A stretch of DNA of 64,000 bases from Gemmatimonadota bacterium (lineage in GTDB: Bacteria; Gemmatimonadota; Gemmatimonadetes; Longimicrobiales; Gaopeijiaceae), in the NCBI GenBank assembly GCA_029262115.1, contig JAJCZZ010000026.1:37510-101509 (forward strand), given 5' to 3'. Every line of letters starts with the position of its first letter. Positions within the stretch are counted from its first letter, which is position 1. Below are positions 8,739-18,273 of the stretch, in pieces. The notes beneath the pieces are model-generated. The model made no database searches. It had not been told where the DNA came from and was given only the letters and a program-made list of their open reading frames with translations. Both the position numbers and the translations under genes were made by a program.

Positions 8739-9346
8739 GCCCACCGGGTCGACTCCGCCGGGCCGTGGAGATGGCGGTGGCCGCGGCCCTCCTGACCCTG
8801 ACCACTCCGCTCCTCGCCGTCGCGGCCCTGGCCATCCTGGTCACATCGGGCCGGCCCGTCTTCTACGGGCATCCCCGAGTGGGGATGGGGGGACGCCGGT
8901 TCCGGTGCTGGAAGCTCCGCACCATGGCGGTGGACGCGGACGCCGCGCTGCGGACCGATGACACCCTCCAGGAGGCGTGGCGGACCAACGGATACAAGAT
9001 CCCCGGAGACCCCCGCCGCACGAAGCTGGGCCGCCTGCTGCGGCGAACCTACCTGGACGAGATCCCCCAGCTCTTCAACGTCATGCACGGGACGATGGCG
9101 CTCGTGGGTCCCCGGCCGGTGGTGGCCGAGGAGCTGGAGGAATTCGGCCCCTGCGCCGACGAGCTGCTGTCCGTCCGCCCGGGCATCTTCGGCGCGTGGA
9201 ACAGCCGTGGACTGGAGCGTCCGGCCTATCCGGAACGGGCCGATGTCGAGCTCGAGTACGTGCGCACCCGATCGGTGCGCCGCGACCTCGGCATCCTCCT
9301 CGCCTCCATCCCGGTCGTGTTGCGCGGACACCACGAGGACGCATGA
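8729..9346 (+). CDS. Undecaprenyl-phosphate sugar phosphotransferase
   Basis: The product has 205 residues and belongs to the WbaP/WcaJ C-terminal-domain family (bacterial sugar transferase). It starts glycan repeat-unit synthesis by moving a sugar-1-phosphate from a nucleotide sugar to undecaprenyl phosphate. One N-terminal membrane helix is followed by the family hallmarks FRCWKLRTM, GRLLRRTYLDEIPQLFNVM and MALVGPRPV, then RPGIFGAWNSRG. It is the short monotopic form, without the extra membrane helices of WcaJ. The start at 8729 lies inside the last codons of the co-polymerase gene. Its last bases overlap the flippase start (ATGA). Confidence 0.92.
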   Translation: MAVSPPGRLRRAVEMAVAAALLTLTTPLLAVAALAILVTSGRPVFYGHPRVGMGGRRFRCWKLRTMAVDADAALRTDDTLQEAWRTNGYKIPGDPRRTKLGRLLRRTYLDEIPQLFNVMHGTMALVGPRPVVAEELEEFGPCADELLSVRPGIFGAWNSRGLERPAYPERADVELEYVRTRSVRRDLGILLASIPVVLRGHHEDA

Positions 9347-10914
9347 CGGGGAGGGAGCGCCCGGGAGCGCTCGGCGCCGAAGATTCCGGAGCTGACGAGT
9401 CGGGCGCGGAAGCGTCCGGAGGCGGGGAGCCCGACGCCGGCGCGGTGCGCCGGGTGCTCCTGAACGCCGTCGCCCTCCTCGGGGCCTACGTGCTCCCCCG
9501 CCTCTTCACGTTCGGCGCCGCCGTGGTGGCGGCCCGGGCCCTCGGCGTCGAGACGTTCGGCCGGTACGGGACGGTGGCCGCGCTGGCCGTCATGCTCTCC
9601 ATCGTCTCGACCCTGGGCATGATGCAGCTTCTCGTCCGCGAGGTGGCTCGGGACCCGGAGGGGGCGCCCGACCTCCTGGGCGCGGCCCATCTCGTCAAGG
9701 CGGTGAGCGGGGCGGCCATGCTCCTCGTGCTGGGAGGGCTGGCAGCCGGACCCCTGGGCTACGGTCGGGACGCCGTGACGGCGGCGCTCCTCCTGGGCGC
9801 CTCCTACGCCGTGGGCTCCTTCGTGGAGAACCTGGGAGCGTGGGTCCAGGGCGTGGAGCGGATGGGGGCCTGGACCGTGGCGCAGGCCCTCTTCGGACTC
9901 GTTTCCGGGGGCCTGGGGATGACGTTCGCGCTCACCACCCGCAGCCTGGTCTGGTTCTGCGCGGCGCCCCTGATCGGGCAGGCGGTGGCTCTGGCGTATC
10001 TGGCCCGGAAGGTGCCGGCGTCCGTTCTGTGGCGGTGGCGCGTGCCCGGCTCGGACGCCCGTCGGCTGGTCCGAGGACTCGTGCCCTTCACCGCCGCCAC
10101 GGTGGCCCTCACGGCGTACTACAAGATCGACGTGGTGATCCTCGAGGCGCTCCGTGGCGCCGGCGAAGCGGGTGTGTACGCCGCCGCCTACAAGTTCGTC
10201 GATGTCGCGCAGGCGCTGGCCCTCGTGGTGGCCATGTCGGTCTATCCCCGGTTGTCGCGGGCCGCCGCCCGGGCCACGCCATCCGAGCGGCACGAGCCCG
10301 CCCCCGCCGGCCTCCCCGAACGGCACGATTCCGCCCGGGCGGAACGGAGCGCGTCGGCCGCGACCCGCGTGGCCGAGCTCCTCCTCCTGGCCGCCGTCCC
10401 CGCCGCCGCCCTGCTGTGGCTGCTCCGGACCCCGATCGTCGCGGTCGTCTTCGGCGCCGACTACGGCGCGTCCGCGGCCGTGCTGGCCGTCCTGGCGCCC
10501 ATCCTGCCGCTCCTGGCCCTCAACGCCCTGGGATCCTACGTGCTGGCCGCCGCCGAGCGGATGCGGGTCGTGGCGACCCTGTTCGCTGGGGCCCTGGGGC
10601 TCAACGTCGTCCTCAACCTCCTCTGGATCCCCGGCCTCGGAGCCCGGGGGGCCGGCCTGGCCATGGCCGCCTCGGAGGCCGCGCTGGCGGGGGCCATGCT
10701 CGTGGTCCTGGGACGCCATGCGGCGGCCCCCTCCCTCCGGGTCGTGGGGGCGGCGCTGGCCGCGGGAGGAGCGGCCGTCCTGGCCGCCCGGGTTCCGCTT
10801 CCCGCCCTGGCGGTGGTGGCGCTGTACCTGGCGGCGGCCGCCGGGATCTACGCCGTCGCCCGTGTGCTGGCCGCAGGAGAGTGGCGGCTCCTGCGGGAGG
10901 CGGTCGGGCGATGA
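9343..10914 (+). CDS. Wzx-like oligosaccharide flippase
   Basis: The product has 523 residues, with an acidic, disordered N-terminal tail of about 35 residues and then about 12-14 hydrophobic helices of the MATE/MVF-superfamily polysaccharide flippase type. Typical segments are GAYVLPRLFTFGAAVVAARALGVE and YYKIDVVILEALRGAGEAGVYAAAYK, split into pieces here by loops. A long charged loop (His/Glu/Ala-rich) sits near residue 310. Role: flips undecaprenyl-linked repeat units across the inner membrane for polymerisation. It overlaps both neighbours by four bases. Confidence 0.9.
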   Translation: MTGRERPGALGAEDSGADESGAEASGGGEPDAGAVRRVLLNAVALLGAYVLPRLFTFGAAVVAARALGVETFGRYGTVAALAVMLSIVSTLGMMQLLVREVARDPEGAPDLLGAAHLVKAVSGAAMLLVLGGLAAGPLGYGRDAVTAALLLGASYAVGSFVENLGAWVQGVERMGAWTVAQALFGLVSGGLGMTFALTTRSLVWFCAAPLIGQAVALAYLARKVPASVLWRWRVPGSDARRLVRGLVPFTAATVALTAYYKIDVVILEALRGAGEAGVYAAAYKFVDVAQALALVVAMSVYPRLSRAAARATPSERHEPAPAGLPERHDSARAERSASAATRVAELLLLAAVPAAALLWLLRTPIVAVVFGADYGASAAVLAVLAPILPLLALNALGSYVLAAAERMRVVATLFAGALGLNVVLNLLWIPGLGARGAGLAMAASEAALAGAMLVVLGRHAAAPSLRVVGAALAAGGAAVLAARVPLPALAVVALYLAAAAGIYAVARVLAAGEWRLLREAVGR

Positions 10915-12056
10915 AGGTCCTCTATGTCTCGAAGGCGCTGGTCGTGGCCGCGTACCGCGACAAGATCCGGGAACTGGCCCGCCACGTGGAGGTGGAGGCG
11001 GTGATCCCCGACCGGTGGGACGGGGCACCCGCGGAGACGTCGCCCGACGGCGTGCCCGAGCCCCGGCGCGTGCCCGTCCGCTTCCCGGGACACAACCACT
11101 TCCATCTGTACCGGCAAGCCGCCCGCTGGCTCGACGCGGCGGCCCCGGATCTGGTCCACGTGGACGAGGAGCCCTACAGCCTGGTCACACTCCAGCTCGG
11201 CCGGTTGTGCCGGCGCCGGGGCATCCCCTGGCTGTTCTTCGCCTGGCAGAACCTCGACCGGCGCCTCCCTCCGCCCTTCGGCGTCGTACGCTCCGCCGTG
11301 TTCCGTGGCGCCCGGGGCGCCGTGGCCGGGACGCCGGCCGCCGCCAGGGTCCTCCGCGCTACCGGCTACCAGGGGAGCCTGGAGGTGATTCCCCAGTTCG
11401 GGGTGTGCCCGCGACGCTTCTCCCACGATCCAGAGTCCGGGCGGAGGGTGCGGGAGCGCCTCGGCATACCCACGGACGCCTTCGTGGTCGGGTACGGGGG
11501 CCGCCTCGTGCCGGAGAAGAACGTGTCCGGTCTGTTGGAGGCGTTCCGACGACTGTCCGCGGACCACGGCGGTGGCGTCGGGGCAGGTAGCGAGCCCCAC
11601 CTCGTCGTCGTGGGCGACGGTCCCCAGCGGGACGCGCTCGCCGCGGCCGCCCGGACCGCCGGCCTGGCCGACCGGGTGCACTTCACGGGCCTTGTGCCCT
11701 CCACCGAAATGCCCGGACACCTGTCCGCCATGGACGTCCTGGTGCTGCCGACGGTCGGGACCGCGACGTGGGCTGAGCAATTCGGCCGGATCCTCGTCGA
11801 GGCCATGGCGTGCGGCGTGGCCGTGGTGGGAACACGCCACGGGGAGATCCCGGAGGTGATCGGGGACGCGGGCGCCCTCGTTTCACCCGGCGACGTTCCG
11901 GCCCTGGTGGCCGCCATCGACGCGCTCCGCGACCGGGAGGTCCGGGACACCCGTTCCGCCGCCGGTCGGGCCCGGTTTCTGGCCCACTACACCCAGGAGC
12001 GTGTGGCGGAGCGGACGGTGGCGTACTACCACGAGCTCCCGGGGGGACGGGCGTGA
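10911..12056 (+). CDS. Glycosyltransferase family 4
   Basis: The product has 381 residues and a GT-B fold. The N-terminal acceptor domain has PDLVHVDEEPYSL. The C-terminal nucleotide-sugar domain has VGYGGRLVPEKNVSGLLEAF, VVVGDGPQRDAL, VHFTGLVPSTEMP and an E-x7-E type region around EQFGRILVEAMACGVAVVGT. It adds one sugar to the lipid-linked repeat unit at the cytoplasmic face; donor and linkage cannot be read from sequence. The start ATG overlaps the flippase stop (ATGA) and its end overlaps the polymerase start. Confidence 0.88.
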   Translation: MKVLYVSKALVVAAYRDKIRELARHVEVEAVIPDRWDGAPAETSPDGVPEPRRVPVRFPGHNHFHLYRQAARWLDAAAPDLVHVDEEPYSLVTLQLGRLCRRRGIPWLFFAWQNLDRRLPPPFGVVRSAVFRGARGAVAGTPAAARVLRATGYQGSLEVIPQFGVCPRRFSHDPESGRRVRERLGIPTDAFVVGYGGRLVPEKNVSGLLEAFRRLSADHGGGVGAGSEPHLVVVGDGPQRDALAAAARTAGLADRVHFTGLVPSTEMPGHLSAMDVLVLPTVGTATWAEQFGRILVEAMACGVAVVGTRHGEIPEVIGDAGALVSPGDVPALVAAIDALRDREVRDTRSAAGRARFLAHYTQERVAERTVAYYHELPGGRA

Positions 12057-13588
12057 GCATTCCCGGAGCCACCCTGGCGCCCCCGGCCGCGGGCCGGAAC
12101 TGGTTCGGGACCGCCGGAGACGGCGTACTGGCCCCCGCGGCCGTGGCGGCCCTCGGGTGCGGCCTCGTACTGGCCGGGGCGGGAGCCGTCGGCGGCGACC
12201 TCCTCCTGGGCGTGGGCGGCGTCGCGGCCGCGGTCGACAGCCTTCTCCTGCTGGTCGTGGGCGTCGCCCTGGCCGCCCTCGCCCTGGTCCTGCTCATGGC
12301 CGGTGACTGGATCGACCCCGGCGTGGTGTTGATCCTGTCGCTTCCCTTGCCGGCCCTTCTGGCCTCCGACGCTCTGCGCCTGGCGCCGGCGGCGCCGGTC
12401 AGCGCCATGGTGGTGGCCGCCTGGTTCGCCACGTGGGGGCCGTCCCGGAGGAGACTGCGGGCCGGCGAGCTGCCCCTGGGTCGGCTGCTGCTGTTCCTCG
12501 GGGCCTATGCCTTCGCGTCCCTCGTCTCCGAGCACCGGGCCACGGCCGCCCGGGAGATGGTGAACCTCCTCGTCCTGGGCGGGCTGCTGGTGGCCCTCAC
12601 CGACCGGCTGTCCGGCTCCGAGGAACGGACCCGCCGGCTGCTGACGGCGGTGGCGTGGGTGGCCGGCCTCGCGGGCATGCTGGCCGTCCTCGAGGCCGGG
12701 GGGGTGATCCCCGGGCGCTTTCCCGAGCCCAGCGGCCTCAACCGCGCCGCCCTCGGCTTCGGACAGCCCAACGGGCTCGGGATGTTCCTGGCTCTGTGCG
12801 TACCGCTGGTGGCCCACGTCCGGGCCACCGCCCGGACCGTCGGGGGGCGGGGAGCCGCGGGGCTGGCCCTGGCGGCCACCGTCGCCGGGCTCATCGCCAC
12901 CCTGTCGCGGGGCAGCGCCCTCTCGGTGCTGGCGGGCACCCTGCTGCTTCCGCTGGTCGGGCAGTGGCGGACGGCGCTGCGGATCTGGGGCGCCGCCCTG
13001 CTGGCCGCCGTCCTGGCGGACGTGGCCACCGGAGGGGTCGTCCGCGATACGGTCGCCGGGGTGGTCACCGACTGGACCGTGGCCCAGCGGGCCGCCCTGA
13101 TGCTGGCCGGGATCCGCCTCTTCCTCGAGAGCCCCCTCGCGGGCATCGGTCCCGGCGCGTTCGCCCACGAGCTCGAGCGCGCGGGGGTGCTGGTGCCCAC
13201 GCTCTGGGATCTCCAAGCCACGCCCCACAACGCGTACATCCAGGTGGCGGTGGAGGCGGGCCTCCTGGGTCTGGTGGCGTTCGGCGCCTTGCTGGCGGCG
13301 GTGTTCGTCCGCCTCCTCCGCAGCGCCCGCGTGCCGGGCCTCCCGTTCCAGGAGCGCAGCCTCCGGATGGCGCTGCTGTGGGGCTTTGGCGTGGTGCTGG
13401 CCGAGGGGATGGTCGAGTGGCCGCTGTCCCACGGGCAAGGCCAGATGGTGGTGCTCCTGGTGGCCCTCGGCTGCGCCCGGGCCGCCGCGGCGCCGACGAG
13501 CGCCGAGCCCGGCGGGGGCGCTGCGGCCACCCTGGACGCCGAGGGCGGCGTCTCCCGCGATCCTGCCCTCCGCCCGGCGGTCCCGTGA
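12053..13588 (+). CDS. O-antigen ligase/polymerase family membrane protein
   Basis: The product has 511 residues from a GTG start that overlaps the upstream stop (GTGA). It has about ten to twelve hydrophobic segments. The large periplasmic loop region of the O-antigen ligase/Wzy family shows GIGPGAFAHE and PHNAYIQVAVEAGLLGLVAF; the PHN motif is a family signature. In this operon it most likely acts as the Wzy polymerase joining repeat units; a ligase role cannot be excluded. The low-complexity C-terminus (about 40 residues, Ala/Gly/Pro-rich) looks disordered. Confidence 0.85.
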   Translation: MSIPGATLAPPAAGRNWFGTAGDGVLAPAAVAALGCGLVLAGAGAVGGDLLLGVGGVAAAVDSLLLLVVGVALAALALVLLMAGDWIDPGVVLILSLPLPALLASDALRLAPAAPVSAMVVAAWFATWGPSRRRLRAGELPLGRLLLFLGAYAFASLVSEHRATAAREMVNLLVLGGLLVALTDRLSGSEERTRRLLTAVAWVAGLAGMLAVLEAGGVIPGRFPEPSGLNRAALGFGQPNGLGMFLALCVPLVAHVRATARTVGGRGAAGLALAATVAGLIATLSRGSALSVLAGTLLLPLVGQWRTALRIWGAALLAAVLADVATGGVVRDTVAGVVTDWTVAQRAALMLAGIRLFLESPLAGIGPGAFAHELERAGVLVPTLWDLQATPHNAYIQVAVEAGLLGLVAFGALLAAVFVRLLRSARVPGLPFQERSLRMALLWGFGVVLAEGMVEWPLSHGQGQMVVLLVALGCARAAAAPTSAEPGGGAAATLDAEGGVSRDPALRPAVP

Positions 13589-14718
13589 GGCTGGCGGTCA
13601 ACGGTCGGTTCCTGGCCGCCCGGCCCACCGGAGTGCAGCGGGCCGCCCGCGAGCTCGTGGTGCGCCTCGCGGACACGGTGGACGTGACGCTCCACCTGCC
13701 CCGTGGCGTGGGCGAGGGGTCGTGCCTGCGGGCCTCACGCGTCCAGGCCGGCGTCAGCGCCGGACCCTTCTGGGAGCAGGTGGAGCTGCCGTGGCGCCGG
13801 GCCCGCGACGGCTATGACGTGGCCCTCGATCCGGCCAACGCCGGACCCCGAACGGGGCGCCGGCGGGTCCTGGTGCTCCACGACGCGTTTCCCGTCACGC
13901 ACCCGGAATGGTACGGACCGGCGTTCCGGCATTGGTTCGCTGCGTCGGTGGCGCCGTCGGCGCGGCGGGCCGACCGGGTGGTGATGTTCACCCGGTGGGC
14001 CGCAGACCAGGCGACGGAGGCCCTCGGTCTCGACCCGGCCCGGATCCGGATCGTGGGTCAGGGCGTGGAGCCGTTCGACGTGCCCCCTTCTCCCGACGAG
14101 GTGGCGGCCGTGCGCACTCGGTTCGGGCTGCCCGAGCGGTACCTCCTGGCCGCCGGAGGAGGCGACGCCCGCAAGAATGTCGCGTTCGTCGCGGCGCTGC
14201 TTCCCCGCCTCGACGGTCTGCCCCTGGCCGTCGTCGGCGCGGGGTACCCACACGTGCACGCGGACGACGGCGCCGCGTCGGGGCCGGACGTGGGCGACGT
14301 CGTAGACGGGCCGTGGCCCGCCGCGCGCCACCCGGGGGACGGGCCGAGGCCCGACATTCGACGCCTGGGTCACGTCAGCGACGACGAGCTGCGCGCGCTC
14401 TACCGGGGAGCCGCGGTCTTCTGCTTCCCGTCCCGGGCGGAAGGCTTCGGCCGGCCTCCCCTGGAAGCCATGGGGGTCGGTACGCCGGTCGTGGCGGCCG
14501 ACTACGGCGCGGCAGAGGAGGTCCTGAGCGACGCGGCGGTCCGGTTGCCCCCGGATCCGGACGCATGGGCGGACGCCGTGCTCGAGCTGGCGGACGAGGG
14601 CCCCGCCCGGCGGCGGGCCGTGGCGGCGGGGCTCGACCGGGCCGCGGCCTTCCGCTGGTCCGACGCCGCCACGGCCCTGGCGGGGGTCTGTCGCGAGGTG
14701 GCGGCGGTGTCTCGATGA
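13585..14718 (+). CDS. Glycosyltransferase family 4
   Basis: The product has 377 residues from a GTG start that overlaps the polymerase stop (GTGA). It opens with NGRFLAARPTGVQRAARELV, typical of family-4 transferases such as mannosyl- or rhamnosyltransferases. The donor domain shows YLLAAGGGDARKNVAFVAAL, RLGHVSDDELRALYRGA, CFPSRAEGFGRPPLEAMG and TPVVAADYGAAEE. An unusual Gly/Asp/Pro-rich insert sits around residues 225-250 between the beta strands of the donor domain. It is one of five transferases that build the repeat unit. Confidence 0.87.
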   Translation: MRLAVNGRFLAARPTGVQRAARELVVRLADTVDVTLHLPRGVGEGSCLRASRVQAGVSAGPFWEQVELPWRRARDGYDVALDPANAGPRTGRRRVLVLHDAFPVTHPEWYGPAFRHWFAASVAPSARRADRVVMFTRWAADQATEALGLDPARIRIVGQGVEPFDVPPSPDEVAAVRTRFGLPERYLLAAGGGDARKNVAFVAALLPRLDGLPLAVVGAGYPHVHADDGAASGPDVGDVVDGPWPAARHPGDGPRPDIRRLGHVSDDELRALYRGAAVFCFPSRAEGFGRPPLEAMGVGTPVVAADYGAAEEVLSDAAVRLPPDPDAWADAVLELADEGPARRRAVAAGLDRAAAFRWSDAATALAGVCREVAAVSR

Positions 14719-15839
14719 CCCGCGTGGCCCTCGTGCACGACTGGCTCACCGGCATGCGGGGCGGCGAGCGCGTCCTGGAGGCGCTGATCGGGTTCCTCCC
14801 GGGCGCCGAGATCTTCACGTTGGTGCATCACCGTGGGTCGGTGTCAGAGGCCATCGAGGCCCGGCCGATCCGGGTGTCGTTCCTGGACGCCATCCCCATA
14901 GCCCGGCACAGGTACCGCTGGACCCTGCCGCTCATGCCGGCCGCCGTGGAGCGGTTCGACCTGTCGGGCTTCGACCTGGTCGTGTCCAGCAGCCACTGCG
15001 TGGCCAAGGGCGTGCGGCCGCCCCCGGGGGTGCCCCACCTGTGCTACTGCCACACGCCGATGCGGTACGTGTGGGACCAGTACGACGCCTACTTCGGGCC
15101 AGGGCGCGCCTCCCTTCCGGTGCGGGCCGCCATGGGAATGGTGGCTCCCCGGCTCCGACGCTGGGACCGGGCCACGGCGGCGCGGGTGACCGCGTTCGTG
15201 GCCAACTCGCACCACGTCCGCGAGCGCATCCGTCGGCTCTACGACCGGGACGCAGCGGTGGTCCATCCGCCGGTGGCCCTGGAGCGGTTCTCCCCGGGCG
15301 ATCGGCGCGAGGACTTCTACCTCTGCCTCGGCGCCCTCGTGCCCTACAAGCGCGTCGACCTGGTGGTGAACGCCGCCACCCGCCTCGGCCGCGCCCTGGT
15401 GGTGGCGGGCGACGGCCCGGAGGCCTCTGCCCTGCGGCGGCGGGCGGGACCGACGGTCCGCTTCGTCGGACGGGTCACGGACGAGGAGGTGGCGCGCCTC
15501 CTGGGCCGGTGCCGCGCGTTGGTGCACGCCGGCGTGGAGGACTTCGGCATCACCCTGGTGGAGGCCCAGGCCGCGGGCGCGCCGGTGGTGGCCCGGGGCG
15601 CGGGCGGCGCCCTCGAGACGGTGATCCCCCCCGGCGGGGACGCTCCGCCCACGGGTGTGCTCTTCGACGCGCCCACGGTGGACGGGGTGGCCGACGCGCT
15701 GCTGCGCTTCGAAGCTACGACGTTCGACCCGCTCCGGCTCCGCGCCCACGCCGAGGGCTTCGGCGCCGACCGCTTCCGCGAGGGGATGCGCCGAGCCCTC
15801 GACGCCCTGGGCCGACCCGGGGAGGCGGCGCGGGCGTGA
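14715..15839 (+). CDS. Glycosyltransferase family 4 (WbaZ-like)
   Basis: The product has 374 residues. The N-terminus (RVALVHDWLTGMRGGERVLE) and the segment CYCHTPMRYVWDQYDAYFG are characteristic of the WbaZ/WbdA-type mannosyltransferase subfamily of GT4. The donor domain has YLCLGALVPYKRVDLVV, VVAGDGPEASALRRRAG and HAGVEDFGITLVEAQAAGAPV. A mannosyl transfer step is plausible from the subfamily but is not proven. It overlaps both neighbouring genes by four bases. Confidence 0.87.
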   Translation: MTRVALVHDWLTGMRGGERVLEALIGFLPGAEIFTLVHHRGSVSEAIEARPIRVSFLDAIPIARHRYRWTLPLMPAAVERFDLSGFDLVVSSSHCVAKGVRPPPGVPHLCYCHTPMRYVWDQYDAYFGPGRASLPVRAAMGMVAPRLRRWDRATAARVTAFVANSHHVRERIRRLYDRDAAVVHPPVALERFSPGDRREDFYLCLGALVPYKRVDLVVNAATRLGRALVVAGDGPEASALRRRAGPTVRFVGRVTDEEVARLLGRCRALVHAGVEDFGITLVEAQAAGAPVVARGAGGALETVIPPGGDAPPTGVLFDAPTVDGVADALLRFEATTFDPLRLRAHAEGFGADRFREGMRRALDALGRPGEAARA

Positions 15840-17008
15840 AGCGCGTCGTCCACGTCGGCTTTCTCCTCGATAGGACCGGGCGCTCGCCCGGGACGCTTCT
15901 CGACGCCTGGCCCACTCTGGTGGCCGGGGCGGCGGCGGCGGCCCGAGCCGGCTGGGAGGTCACGGTGGTCCAGCCCGCCGATCGGGACGCCACCCTCCGG
16001 CGCCGGGGGGTCGACGTCCGGTTCGTCCAGGAGCGCCGAGGCGCCCGCCGGGGGCCACCCGGCCTGCGCCCGGTCCGTGCGGACGCGCCACGGCTGGGCC
16101 AGGCGGTGACGAGCCTCGCGCCCGACCTCGTCCACGTCCACGGCCTGGCGCTCCCGGGCCACGCCCGCCGCCTCCGGGCCCACCTCCCCGCCGGCACCCG
16201 CATCCTGGCCCAGGATCACGCCGACCGCCCGCCGCGGCCGTGGCGGCGCCGGGGATATTGCCGGGACGCCGCCAACTGGGACGCGGTCTCGTTCACCGTG
16301 CGCGCCCAGGTCGAGCCGTTCGTCCGCGCCGGGGCCCTCCCCCCCGACCTGCCGGTCCATGAGGTGCTGGAGGCGTCCACCGACTTCACGCCGGGGGACG
16401 CCGCCCGGGCGCGGCGGGACGCCGGCATCCACGGCACCCCGACCCTCGCCTGGGTCGGGCGCCTGGACCCGAACAAGGACCCGCTGACCGTGCTCGACGG
16501 CCTGGCCCGCGCCACGGACACGCTGCCCGACCCGCACCTCTGGTGCTGCTACCAGGACGCCCCCCTCCTGGACGCGGTGAGGACGCGCGTCGGGGCCGAC
16601 CCCCGCCTGGCCGGCCGCGTCCACCTTCTCGGCTCCCTGGACCGGCCCGCCGTGGAGCGGCTCCTCCGGGGCGCCGACGGCTTTCTGCTCGGAAGCCGGC
16701 GCGAGGCGGCATGCTTTGCGTTGCTCGAGGCGATGGCGTGCGGGGCTGCGCCCATCGTCACGGACATCCCCGCATTCCGTCGCATGGTGGGGCGCACCGC
16801 CCGGCTGTGGACGGCGGGCGACCCGGAGGCCCTGGCCGCGGCCCTCCGGGCGTGGTGGTCGGATCCCGACCGTCCCGCCCATTCCCGGATCGTTGAGCAC
16901 TTCCGGAACGCCCTGTCGTGGGAGGCCGTCGGTCGGGAACTGGATGCCGCGTATAGGGCATGCCTGGCGCCCCGCGCGGGCGGCCCCGCGTCGGCCGGCG
17001 CCCGATGA
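15836..17008 (+). CDS. Glycosyltransferase family 4
   Basis: The product has 390 residues from a GTG start that overlaps the upstream stop. The N-terminal domain includes LAPDLVHVHGLALPGHARRL and the donor domain LAWVGRLDPNKDPLTVLDGL, GRVHLLGSLDRPAVERLL and CFALLEAMACGAAPIVTDIP. The usual E-x7-E region is present but its first Glu is displaced (REAACFALLEAM). It acts in cytoplasmic repeat-unit assembly; the substrate is unknown. It overlaps the next gene by four bases. Confidence 0.85.
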   Translation: MKRVVHVGFLLDRTGRSPGTLLDAWPTLVAGAAAAARAGWEVTVVQPADRDATLRRRGVDVRFVQERRGARRGPPGLRPVRADAPRLGQAVTSLAPDLVHVHGLALPGHARRLRAHLPAGTRILAQDHADRPPRPWRRRGYCRDAANWDAVSFTVRAQVEPFVRAGALPPDLPVHEVLEASTDFTPGDAARARRDAGIHGTPTLAWVGRLDPNKDPLTVLDGLARATDTLPDPHLWCCYQDAPLLDAVRTRVGADPRLAGRVHLLGSLDRPAVERLLRGADGFLLGSRREAACFALLEAMACGAAPIVTDIPAFRRMVGRTARLWTAGDPEALAAALRAWWSDPDRPAHSRIVEHFRNALSWEAVGRELDAAYRACLAPRAGGPASAGAR

Positions 17009-18273
17009 GGGTCGCCTTCGTCGTGCCGGGGGGCGTCGACCCCACCGGAACCCACGAGGTCATTCCGTGCCTGCTGTGGCTCCTCGAGCGCGTGGCCCGG
17101 CTCCACGACGTCCACGTCTTCGCCATGCGCGGGCGTGGCGGTCCCGGGGCGTATCCCCTCCTCGGCGCCACGGTCCACCCCGTTGCGACCGGCGGCAGAG
17201 GCGCGACGGTCCACCCCGTCACTTCCTGCAACGGAGGCGCGACGGTTCCCACGTTCCGGGCGCTGGTCGCTAACCACCGGCGGGACCCGTTCGATCTGAT
17301 CCACGCCTTCTGGGCATCGGGGCCCGGCGTGCCGGCCGGCGCGGCCGGGCGGCTGCTCCGCATTCCCGTGCTGCTCCACGTGACGGGGGGTGACCTCGCG
17401 GCCATCCCCGACATCGACTACGGAGGACGCCGTTCTGCGTGGGGCCGGATCCGCGTGCGCTTCGCCCTGGCCGCCGCCACGGTCCGCACCGCCCCCAGCG
17501 CCTCCCTCCGGGCCCACGCCGAGATGCTGGGCCATCCCACCCGGCGCCTCCCCCTGGGCGTGGACCGCCGGGTCTGGGACGCCGCTCCCCACCCGCGCGA
17601 CCCCCACGTCCCGGCCCGTCTCGTCCACGTGGCGAGCCTCAACCGGGTCAAGGACCAGAGCACTCTCCTCCGAGCCCTGGCCCACCTCGCCGCCGAGGAC
17701 GTCCCGGTGGCCCTGGACGTCGTAGGAGCCGACGTGCTGGACGGCCGCGTGCAGGCCGAGGCCCGGGCCCTGGGTCTGGACGCTCGGGTCCGGTTCCACG
17801 GCTTTCTCCCGCAGCGGGAGCTCCGCCCCCTGGTGGAGCGAGCCCACGTCCACGTGGTCTCGTCGCGCCACGAAGGCGATCCCATTGCCATGCTCGAGGC
17901 CGCCGCTGTGGGGGTTCCGACCGTGGGCACGGCCGTGGGCCATCTCCCGGATTGGGCCTCCGACGCCGCCTCAGCAGTGCCCGTGGGAGACGACCGCGCC
18001 CTGGCTCACGCCATCCGGGACCTGCTGGCGGACGAGACGCGGCGGCTCCGCATGGCTCGGGCCGCCCGGACCCGAGCGCTGGCCGAGGACGCCGACTGGA
18101 CGGCGGCGCGGGTGCTGGAGATGTACGAGGAGTTGGCGGGTGCCGGGATGGGCTCCACGATGCCGAGGGACGGGACCGTATCCACGATGCCCGGGGACGG
18201 GACCGTGCCCACGAAACGGGCGAACCGTCTCCGCCCGGCCGCGGATCGCGGCCACACCGAGGAGCCCACATGA
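17005..18273 (+). CDS. Glycosyltransferase family 4 with tandem repeats
   Basis: The product has 422 residues. The donor domain has LVHVASLNRVKDQSTLLRAL, VRFHGFLPQRELRPLVERA, VVSSRHEGDPIAMLEAAAVG and VPTVGTAVGHLPD. Two tandem duplications are visible. A 36-base unit encoding GATVHPV-type peptides occurs three times (17164, 17200, 17236) in the N-terminal domain. A 27-base unit encoding STMPxDGTV occurs twice from 18154, with a degraded third copy, in a non-conserved tail. The tail is Thr/Pro/Arg-rich and probably dispensable. This is the last intact gene of the operon; its stop overlaps the start of the broken propeller gene. Confidence 0.83.
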   Translation: MRVAFVVPGGVDPTGTHEVIPCLLWLLERVARLHDVHVFAMRGRGGPGAYPLLGATVHPVATGGRGATVHPVTSCNGGATVPTFRALVANHRRDPFDLIHAFWASGPGVPAGAAGRLLRIPVLLHVTGGDLAAIPDIDYGGRRSAWGRIRVRFALAAATVRTAPSASLRAHAEMLGHPTRRLPLGVDRRVWDAAPHPRDPHVPARLVHVASLNRVKDQSTLLRALAHLAAEDVPVALDVVGADVLDGRVQAEARALGLDARVRFHGFLPQRELRPLVERAHVHVVSSRHEGDPIAMLEAAAVGVPTVGTAVGHLPDWASDAASAVPVGDDRALAHAIRDLLADETRRLRMARAARTRALAEDADWTAARVLEMYEELAGAGMGSTMPRDGTVSTMPGDGTVPTKRANRLRPAADRGHTEEPT